Shown: positions 7,932 to 13,019 of the stretch, one piece after another
How the letters are laid out: the number at the start of each line of letters is the position of its first letter
Position numbering within the stretch: the first letter of the stretch is position 1
Assembly: GCA_947499775.1 (NCBI GenBank)
Contig: CANMPY010000018.1
Span: 1-13,019 of the forward strand
Source: Bacteroidota bacterium
GTDB taxonomy: Bacteria; Bacteroidota; Bacteroidia; NS11-12g; UBA9320
DNA length: 13,019 nt
Direction: 5' to 3'
Translations under genes and position numbers: made by a program
Notes under the pieces: generated by a model
Databases searched by the model: none
What the model was told of the DNA's origin: nothing
The model's input: only the letters and a program-made list of their open reading frames with translations

Positions 7932-8052
7932 CTCCCTTGGCATGAACTATGTATAGGAATTGAGGAATAAGCCTCCAACTGTTTAGTTCCAAATAAATCG
8001 TGTTCTAATTATTTTATACTTACTCATCCAAAGTCATCAGAGCGGCAGATGT

Positions 8053-8175
8053 GAACGAAATGTGCAAACCGTGTTTTTTTTTGGCTCGGTGGCGGCTGGC
8101 CTAGTGCGGCAAGAAAAAAAACAAGCTTGGATTTCGTTCTTGATTTTTTTGTTTCGTTTTTTTATCTAAAGAAAC
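8053..8175. repeat. Composite inverted-repeat element with GC-rich core
   Basis: A nested structure stands out from the AT-rich surroundings. GAACGAAAT (8053-8061) is the exact reverse complement of ATTTCGTTC (8131-8139). Inside it, G plus nine T (8073-8082) pairs with GAAAAAAAAC (8113-8122), allowing one G-T pair. The core 8083-8110 is 22 of 28 G or C by my count. Next to it, GTTTC-G-TTT (8151-8159) can pair with AAAGAAAC (8168-8175) apart from one bulged base. No reading frame explains it. It resembles the intergenic interspersed repeats seen in some Bacteroidota genomes, but only one copy is present here, so that identity is a guess. Confidence 0.5.
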
Positions 8176-8180
8176 CGAAG

Positions 8181-8205
8181 GTTCATGAACACCATTGACA
8201 TGAAC
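8181..8205. promoter_or_regulatory. GTTCATG/CATGAAC repeat cluster, possible operator
   Basis: GTTCATGAAC (8181-8190) is a perfect 10-base palindrome. CATGAAC recurs at 8199-8205, so GTTCATG (8181-8187) also forms a 7-bp inverted repeat with that copy around an 11-base spacer. Such half-site arrays are typical of dimeric regulator sites, but the cluster lies about 190 bases from the nearest -7 box, so the function is open. Confidence 0.3.
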
Positions 8206-8393
8206 ATAAAGAAGTGAATAAAAAAAATGAAAAGAATTCCATTTACACAATTTAGATTATACGCTCTAAACCATCCCCTTAATTTAAAAAATTCAGGTAA
8301 AGCACCATTATGCTTGCTCAATTGAATATAAATCAAAATTTATTTAGGACGCTATTGATACCAAATATCTAAAAATAAATGATAGGTAATTGG
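8206..8393. other. AT-rich intergenic stretch, no supported gene
   Basis: Remainder of the divergent region between cca and nnr. It holds a 32-codon ATG frame (8227-8325, beginning MKRIPFTQF after an A-run) with no recognisable family, and a small hairpin AAGCA/TGCTT (8300-8304 with 8311-8315). I see no RNA gene and no terminator. Confidence 0.5.
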
Positions 8394-8401
8394 TAAATTT
8401 G
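8394..8401 (+). promoter_or_regulatory. Bacteroidota -7 box for nnr
   Basis: TAAATTTG matches TAnnTTTG. It ends two bases before the first in-frame ATG (8404) and 17 bases before ATG 8419. A start site a few bases downstream would place 8404 at or before the mRNA 5' end, which favours 8419. There is no clear -33 element. Confidence 0.45.
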
Positions 8402-8418
8402 AAATGCTTTATATCCGT

Positions 8419-9918
8419 ATGCTGCCAATTTACAAATCAAACGCTCTAAAACTTTGGGATAGATACACCATAAATCATGAGTCTATAACCAATCTCCAGC
8501 TAATGGATAAAGCAGCCTTGGCATGCGTAGAATGGATTTTAAAGCATATACCGCAAACTTCACCGTTAGCCATATTATGTGGCAATGGCAATAATGGAGG
8601 CGATGGTTTAGCCATTGCCCGTATCTTGGTTCATTATGCGTATAATATTTCGGTTTATGTAGATACTAGCAGTACAAAATCGGATGAATACAATACGAAT
8701 TATGAACGATTACTATCATTGGCAACTGTTAAAATTTTTGAGATCGAAAAATGCCTTCCGTTATCCCTTGCTAAGAAATCAGTAGTTATAGATTGTATTT
8801 TTGGAATTGGACTTAATAGGCCAATTACTGGGCTATGGCAACAGGTTGTAAATTCAATAAACCAATCGCAATGTAAAATTGTAAGCATTGATATTCCATC
8901 GGGGCTAGTGGCCGATCCGTCAACTAATAATAAGCCTGAGAAAAACGCATCTATTATTAAAGCAAATTATACCCTCACGTTTCAAATTCCAAAACAAAGC
9001 ATGTTACTACAGGGTTGGGGTGATTATTGTGGTGATTTGATTATTATTGATATTGGTCTTAGTCCAAATTTTATGGCCAAAAATCAAACCGAAAATTTCT
9101 TAATTTCATTACCATCCATCAAAGAACGATTTTTAAAGAGGATTAAATTCTCACATAAAGGAACTTATGGACATGCTTTGATAGTTGCAGGAAATAAAGG
9201 GAAATGCGGGGCAGCTATTTTGAGTGCAATGGCATGTATGAAAAGTGGGGCTGGATTAGTCACAGTCCACACACCTTCTGAATGCCACATTCCTATTTAT
9301 TCATCAATTCCCGAAGTGATGATTGAAGAAACTGAGATTGAACTATTGGATATGTCTCACTATTCGGCCATAGGTATAGGGCCTGGTATAGGGTATCATT
9401 CTATTCAAGTTTCCTTACTGCGAAAAATTTTCGCGCATTGCAAATGCCCTTTCGTATTAGATGCCGATGCTTTAAATATTATATCACAAAACCCTGATGA
9501 ATTTTCAGTACTTGCCAATACGATTCTTACCCCTCATCCCAAAGAATTTGATAGGCTTGTTGGTGGTTCGGCTAATGCGTATGAACGCCTAAAAAAAGCT
9601 CAAAAATTCGCAATGGATAAAAAATGTATTGTAGTTTTAAAAGGAGCCCATACATCTATTTGTTGCCCTGATGGAAATGTTTATTTTAACAGTTCTGGAA
9701 ATGCAGGTATGGCCACAGCTGGTGCTGGCGATGTACTTACTGGCATTATCACATCCTTGCTTGCCCAGGGCTATTCTTCCATTAATGCTGCTATTATAGG
9801 CGTTTGCATTCATGGAGCAGCTGGCGACAATGCAGCCAATCAAAAATCAGTTACAGGCCTTTTGGCTTCTGATATAATTGATAATTTGGATTACGTATTT
9901 AAGCACTTGGAAGGATAA
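8419..9918 (+). CDS. nnr: Bifunctional NAD(P)H-hydrate epimerase / ADP-dependent dehydratase
   Basis: Metabolite-repair enzyme restoring hydrated NADH and NADPH: the N-terminal YjeF_N domain interconverts the R and S hydrates, and the C-terminal ribokinase-like domain dehydrates the S form using ADP. From ATG 8419 it has 499 residues, usual for the fused form. MLPIYKSNALKLWDRYT aligns with the family start, whereas ATG 8404 adds five residues and nearly touches the promoter box. Epimerase part: GNGNNGGDG (55-63), Asp125 in VIDCIFGIGLNRP, DIPSGL (158-163). Dehydratase part: HKGTYGHALIVAG (246-258), GPGIG (321-325), DADALN (348-353), TPHPKE (371-376), KGAHT (408-412), and NAGMATAGAGDVLTG (428-442) with likely catalytic Asp438. 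Both active sites look intact. It is monocistronic here, with a long hairpin just after the stop. Confidence 0.95.
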   Translation: MLPIYKSNALKLWDRYTINHESITNLQLMDKAALACVEWILKHIPQTSPLAILCGNGNNGGDGLAIARILVHYAYNISVYVDTSSTKSDEYNTNYERLLSLATVKIFEIEKCLPLSLAKKSVVIDCIFGIGLNRPITGLWQQVVNSINQSQCKIVSIDIPSGLVADPSTNNKPEKNASIIKANYTLTFQIPKQSMLLQGWGDYCGDLIIIDIGLSPNFMAKNQTENFLISLPSIKERFLKRIKFSHKGTYGHALIVAGNKGKCGAAILSAMACMKSGAGLVTVHTPSECHIPIYSSIPEVMIEETEIELLDMSHYSAIGIGPGIGYHSIQVSLLRKIFAHCKCPFVLDADALNIISQNPDEFSVLANTILTPHPKEFDRLVGGSANAYERLKKAQKFAMDKKCIVVLKGAHTSICCPDGNVYFNSSGNAGMATAGAGDVLTGIITSLLAQGYSSINAAIIGVCIHGAAGDNAANQKSVTGLLASDIIDNLDYVFKHLEG

Positions 9919-9922
9919 GATG

Positions 9923-9969
9923 TCAATCTCTTTAATTGGTAACGAAAGATTGCAAATTAAAGAGATTGA
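9923..9969 (+). terminator. Perfect 15-bp hairpin after nnr, no U-tract
   Basis: TCAATCTCTTTAATT (9923-9937) is the exact reverse complement of AATTAAAGAGATTGA (9955-9969), with a 17-base loop, starting four bases after the nnr stop. No T-run follows (TTACCC), so it is not a standard intrinsic terminator. It could protect the mRNA 3' end or act with another factor. The structure is certain, the role is not. Confidence 0.5.
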
Positions 9970-9997
9970 TTACCCTAATTCGTTTAATATTCAAGTG

Positions 9998-10040
9998 CAA
10001 TAAAAAGCAATGAATTAATTACGAATTCAAACTTTTATTG
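9998..10040. terminator. AT-rich nested hairpin between nnr and yceI-like gene
   Basis: CAATAAAAAG (9998-10007) pairs with CTTTTATTG (10032-10040) apart from one bulged A, and GAATT (10012-10016) with AATTC further in. It sits 15 bases past the end of the minus-strand YceI gene and could end transcription from either side, but neither arm is followed by a T-run. Confidence 0.3.
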
Positions 10041-10054
10041 TGCTCTTAGTATAC

Positions 10055-10597
10055 CTATTTCGAAAATTGAAGTTCTGCGAAAATCTTCACCTCTTCTCCA
10101 ATTAACAATCCACCTGCTTCTAATGGGGCATTCCAACTCAGTTGCCAATCGTTTCTATTAATTTTCCCCGATAGTGTAAACCCAATCTTTTGGTTACCCC
10201 AAGGATCAATTCCAAAACCTCCGTATTCAACATTCAAAGCTACAAGAGATGTTATTCCTTTTATGGTTAGATTACCTGTTAAGGTATAATTCATTTCGTC
10301 AACTTTTTCAAGGTTGGTAGAATTAAACACCATTTCAGGATACGTTTCGACATCAAAAAAATCTGCTGCTTTCAAATGACCATCTCGTTGCTCGTTTCCG
10401 GTAGTTAATGAATTAATATCAGCACTAAATGCAATTTGAGCAGTCGAAAAATCATCGCCTTCGGTTTCGGCTTTTACTTCAAATTTACCGAAGGTACCCG
10501 ATACGTTCGAAATCATTAAATGTTTTACTTTAAATCCTATTTCACTGTGTGAAGCATCTAAATTCCAAACTGTTTTTGTGGTGGCTGTTGTAGTCAT
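10055..10597 (-). CDS. YceI-family lipocalin-like protein
   Basis: Single-domain YceI protein of 180 residues. The family forms an extended beta-barrel that holds a polyisoprenoid or other long hydrophobic ligand; the physiological role is poorly known. The domain fills the whole length, starting WNLDASHSEIGFKVKHLMIS (11-30), with GTFGKFEV, the FFDVETYPEMVF segment, GNLTIKGITSLVALNVEYGG, and the closing NRNDWQLSWN to EVKIFAELQF strand pair. Many YceI proteins are exported, but this one starts MTTTATTKT with no hydrophobic signal, so it should be cytoplasmic. It follows the epimerase gene on the same strand after 81 bases containing a -7 promoter box, so it is probably a separate unit or has an internal promoter. 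Confidence 0.93.
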   Translation of the reverse strand: MTTTATTKTVWNLDASHSEIGFKVKHLMISNVSGTFGKFEVKAETEGDDFSTAQIAFSADINSLTTGNEQRDGHLKAADFFDVETYPEMVFNSTNLEKVDEMNYTLTGNLTIKGITSLVALNVEYGGFGIDPWGNQKIGFTLSGKINRNDWQLSWNAPLEAGGLLIGEEVKIFAELQFSK

Positions 10598-10619
10598 ATT
10601 TAAGTTAAGTGTTAGTCGA

Positions 10620-10634
10620 CAAAGTTAACGTTAA
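10620..10634 (-). promoter_or_regulatory. -7 box and palindrome upstream of yceI-like gene
   Basis: On the minus strand TAACTTTG (10627-10620) matches TAnnTTTG, 22 bases before ATG 10597. It overlaps TTAACGTTAA (10625-10634), a perfect 10-base palindrome that could be an operator. A second palindrome, CCAATTGG (10652-10659), contains a TTG in the upstream region, but about 25 bases from the -7 box, longer than normal spacing. Confidence 0.45.
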
Positions 10635-10678
10635 TGGGGCATTTAGATTTACCAATTGGGTAATCTTACTGTCTAATT

Positions 10679-11542
10679 TTAGTGGTGTACCTCTATTTTT
10701 AGGCCTTTCTTAAAATTGCTATACGGAGGCAAATGAATTACGCCTTTCTTCTCCATAACATCGCCTTCAAAGTCGGCAGAATCTGCTATGCCAAACCATG
10801 GCTCGATGCAAATAAACTTTGCGTCGGCTTTTGCCCAAATACCTAAATATGGCCACCCTTCAACATCTACTTTAACGTTTTTAGTACTTGATTTTGAGTA
10901 TAATGTAATCCATTTAGATTTTAGATTTTCCAAAACTATGGCGTCATATTTAAATGTATTCCCATCTACGTCAATTCGTCCTTTGCCATTTGTCACCGAT
11001 TTTTGTCGGTTCGAAATAAAATTTGCATCCAATTGCCATGAAAGCGGATCTAAATCCTTATCAAAAACAAGAAATGCATCTTCGGGTTGGTCAATAGCAA
11101 ATGCAGGATGAGCACCAAATGAAACTGGCATAATATCCTTCCCCTTATTTGAAATTTCAAATTCCATTTGTAAGGAATTACCAAATAAATAATAACCAAC
11201 ACGTAAACTGAATTGAAACGGGTAACGTGTTTGGGTATAAGCACTATCCGTCAATTCAAATACAGCACAATCCTCTTTTTGTTCAACCAAAGTAAAGAGG
11301 CTATCTCGCGCAAATCCATGTTGTTCGATGCTATAGGTTTTAGTGTTATAGCGGTACTCAAAATTTTTCAGTCGGCCAACAAAAGGAAACAAAACGGGTG
11401 CATGTCTCGGCCAAATAGATTTATCGGCTTGCCAAATAAATTCAGTACGACTTGGTTCATGCTTCAAACTGCATAATTCGGCTCCGAATGGAAGAACGGA
11501 AGCTGAATAATGGCCCGAAATTAATTTTATTGGATTATCCAA
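10679..11542 (-). CDS. Aldose 1-epimerase-like protein (LacX/GalM superfamily)
   Basis: Protein of 287 residues from the galactose mutarotase superfamily, probably cytoplasmic; the sugar is not evident. The catalytic set is recognisable: Arg57 in FVGRLKN, His75 in EQHGFAR, His145 in SFGAHPAF and Glu247 in IEPWFGIAD, the last being the likely general base. The LPFGAELCSLK opening (17-27) fits the LacX-like branch, so few N-terminal residues can be missing. The start is TTG at 11542: upstream in the same frame there is one codon (AAC) and then the hpd stop, and the next Met is residue 126. Translation therefore probably depends on ribosomes finishing hpd. No link between mutarotation and tyrosine catabolism is known to me, so the pairing may be incidental. 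Confidence 0.87.
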   Translation of the reverse strand: MDNPIKLISGHYSASVLPFGAELCSLKHEPSRTEFIWQADKSIWPRHAPVLFPFVGRLKNFEYRYNTKTYSIEQHGFARDSLFTLVEQKEDCAVFELTDSAYTQTRYPFQFSLRVGYYLFGNSLQMEFEISNKGKDIMPVSFGAHPAFAIDQPEDAFLVFDKDLDPLSWQLDANFISNRQKSVTNGKGRIDVDGNTFKYDAIVLENLKSKWITLYSKSSTKNVKVDVEGWPYLGIWAKADAKFICIEPWFGIADSADFEGDVMEKKGVIHLPPYSNFKKGLKIEVHH

Positions 11543-11545
11543 GTT

Positions 11546-12670
11546 TTAAAGGTTTCCGCGTTTGGCTTGCTCCATTTCTATAGATTCGAATAAAGCTTTA
11601 AAATTTCCTTTACCGAATGATTTGGCGCCTTTGCGTTGTATTATTTCAAAAAACAAAGTAGGCCGGTCTTCTACTGGCTTTGTAAATATTTGCAAAAGAT
11701 AGCCTTCGTCATCTCTATCCACCAATATTCCAAGTTCCTTAAGGGGTTCAATATCTTCATCAATTTTGCCTACCCTGTCAATTAATTCATCATAATAAGT
11801 AGTAGGAATGGTTAAAAATTCGATACCGCGACTTTTTAATTTTGTAACCGTATCTACAATATCCAAGGTTGCTATGGCAATATGCTGCACCCCTTCACCT
11901 TCATAAAAATCGAGATATTCCTCTACCTGCGATTTCTTCTTGCCTTTGGCCGGTTCATTTATTGGAAATTTAACATACCCATTGCCATTGCTCATCACTT
12001 TACTCATCAAAGCCGAGTATTCGGTAGAAATATCTTTATCGTCGAACGAAAGGATATTTTTAAATCCCATGACCTCTTCATAAAATTTTACCCATGGATT
12101 CATTTGGTTCCAACCCACATTACCCACACAGTGATCAACATAGAGCAAGCCTACGTCGGTAGGATTGTAGCTCGACTCCCATTTAACAAAGCCTGGCATA
12201 AATGGGCCCTTATAGTTTTTTCGCTCCACAAACAGGTGAACCGTATCGCCATAGGTATGAATGCCGCACATTTTTACTTCTCCATTTTCATCTTTAAAGT
12301 TTTGAGGTTCCATATAAACCTTGGCGCCGCGTTTTACGGTTTGCTCAAAAGCATCAAAAGCATCATCAACCCATAAGGCTATAGCATGCACCCCATCGCC
12401 GTGTTTTTGAATATGGGCATTAATGGGATGATCCGATTTTAAGGGAGTAGTAAGAACTATCCGCATTTTGTTTTGAATTAAAACATACGAAGTTTTGTCT
12501 TTTACCCCGGTTTCGGGACCGGCATACGCCAAACTTTGAAACCCAAAGGCAGTTTTATAAAAATGGGCAGCTTGCTTAGCGTTGCCTACATAAAATTCTA
12601 TAAAATCGGTACCTTTCAACGGAAGAAAATCGACAACAATATCGGGCGACAATGAAGATGTGGTTTGCAT
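11546..12670 (-). CDS. hpd: 4-hydroxyphenylpyruvate dioxygenase (HPPD)
   Basis: Fe(II) dioxygenase converting 4-hydroxyphenylpyruvate to homogentisate in tyrosine degradation. At 374 residues it is full length with two glyoxalase-like (VOC) halves. Iron ligands His180 (LLYVDHCVGN), His263 (GVQHIAIATLD) and Glu342 (FFEIIQRKG) are all present, as are FPINEP (235-240), Gln328 in LLQIFT, and the C-terminal SFGKGNFKALFESIE helix that gates the active site. Because the FGKGNF tail and all ligands match HPPD, the related hydroxymandelate synthase is unlikely. The ATG at 12670 is ten bases from a -7 box. Homogentisate dioxygenase and later pathway genes are not in the window. The next gene on the strand starts after three bases in the same frame. 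Confidence 0.96.
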   Translation of the reverse strand: MQTTSSLSPDIVVDFLPLKGTDFIEFYVGNAKQAAHFYKTAFGFQSLAYAGPETGVKDKTSYVLIQNKMRIVLTTPLKSDHPINAHIQKHGDGVHAIALWVDDAFDAFEQTVKRGAKVYMEPQNFKDENGEVKMCGIHTYGDTVHLFVERKNYKGPFMPGFVKWESSYNPTDVGLLYVDHCVGNVGWNQMNPWVKFYEEVMGFKNILSFDDKDISTEYSALMSKVMSNGNGYVKFPINEPAKGKKKSQVEEYLDFYEGEGVQHIAIATLDIVDTVTKLKSRGIEFLTIPTTYYDELIDRVGKIDEDIEPLKELGILVDRDDEGYLLQIFTKPVEDRPTLFFEIIQRKGAKSFGKGNFKALFESIEMEQAKRGNL

Positions 12671-12680
12671 AATTAATTTA

Positions 12681-12688
12681 CAAAATTA
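12681..12688 (-). promoter_or_regulatory. Bacteroidota -7 box for hpd
   Basis: On the minus strand TAATTTTG matches TAnnTTTG, ten bases before ATG 12670. TAATTTTGTAA is shared with the ruvB promoter region. I see no TTG at the usual -33 spacing. Confidence 0.5.
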
Positions 12689-13019
12689 AAGGATTGAAAC
12701 CGAATATTACCATAGGCCGATGTAATGTCATCCAAAATACTACAATTTAAAATTTGACAAATGTATAATTACTCTTTTTTATAAAAAAAACTACCTTTTT
12801 ATATAAGTGCAAATCCCTTTTATGTTTTAATACTCACATCCTCTTTTTATTTTTAAACTTAAACGTTTATCTCAAATTTTCATACCCTATAGCAGTCTAA
12901 CCCAATCCAAATTAATAAAAACCATTAGCCTTTAATAACCTGTGATGATATGGAAGATATATATTGCCTTAAATTCTAATGACTTTTCATTAAAAATAAA
13001 CCAATAACCGATATATATA
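12689..13019. other. AT-rich non-coding stretch at window end
   Basis: Only very short frames occur (for example 20 codons from ATG 12945), none with recognisable content. There is a T6-A-T-A6 palindrome (12775-12788) and many T- and A-runs, but no tRNA, no clear terminator and no convincing -7 box. It is probably the upstream region of hpd plus that of a gene beyond the window. Confidence 0.5.

Noticed and set aside
8227..8325. 32-codon ATG frame (MKRIPFTQF...) in the cca-nnr intergenic region
   Set aside because: It follows an A-run, but there is no recognisable family or promoter; frames of this length are expected by chance.
8261..8450. ACGCTCTAAA at 8261-8270 and again at 8441-8450
   Set aside because: The second copy is coding sequence of nnr, and a 10-base match alone is weak evidence for a functional repeat.
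11882..12376. 164-codon plus-strand open frame opposite hpd
   Set aside because: It lies wholly inside the strongly supported hpd gene on the other strand, shows no recognisable domain and is a mirror of its codon pattern.
12775..12788. T6-A-T-A6 palindrome as a possible terminator
   Set aside because: It leaves no room for a loop and has no G or C; it is best explained by local AT-richness.
1..13019. Defence island, mobile element, CRISPR or biosynthetic cluster
   Set aside because: Every substantial frame belongs to a housekeeping or envelope family, and there are no regularly spaced repeats, integrase or transposase genes, or tRNA attachment sites.

Overview
The window looks like an ordinary chromosomal segment of a Bacteroidota bacterium. 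The grounds are the AT-rich composition, signal peptides typical of the phylum, DUF1573 and FKBP envelope proteins, a Bacteroidota-style ABC-F protein, scarcity of strong Shine-Dalgarno sequences, and repeated matches to the Bacteroidota -7 promoter box TAnnTTTG just upstream of start codons. Nothing fixes the genus. HPPD suggests an aerobic lifestyle. I see no rRNA, tRNA, CRISPR array, transposase, integrase or phage gene, and no convincing new multi-gene system.

Layout. (1) 3-995 (+): a family-4-type glycosyltransferase whose 5' end lies outside the window. (2) 1141-4246 (+): an ABC-F ATPase followed by two tandem FKBP prolyl isomerases, one lipid-anchored and one secreted, closed by a strong two-way terminator (4267-4304). 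(3) 4337-5365 (-): ruvB, divergent from a three-repeat DUF1573 exported protein (5432-6514, +). (4) The DUF1573 gene converges on a CCA tRNA nucleotidyltransferase (6511-7917, -), and their stop codons overlap. (5) 7918-8418: a roughly 500-base divergent intergenic region with a GC-rich composite inverted-repeat element and a GTTCATG/CATGAAC repeat cluster. (6) 8419-9918 (+): bifunctional NAD(P)H-hydrate epimerase/dehydratase. (7) 9919-10054: two hairpins between convergent genes. (8) On the minus strand, hpd (HPPD, 11546-12670) and an aldose-1-epimerase-like gene (10679-11542) lie almost end to end, followed by a YceI-family gene with its own promoter (10055-10597). (9) 12689-13019: AT-rich non-coding sequence.

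The genes are mostly housekeeping: translation support (ABC-F, CCA enzyme), DNA repair (RuvB), metabolite repair (Nnr), periplasmic protein folding (FKBPs) and tyrosine catabolism (HPPD). I moved three starts inward (FKBP lipoprotein to 2807, CCA enzyme to 7917, Nnr to 8419) on signal-peptide, homology or promoter-position grounds. I kept non-ATG starts for ruvB (GTG) and the epimerase (TTG). The points most worth a second look are the ABC-F protein with one wholly degenerate ATP site, the promoter boxes that imply near-leaderless mRNAs for ruvB and cca, the composite repeat at 8053-8175, and the single in-frame stop codon separating hpd from the epimerase.
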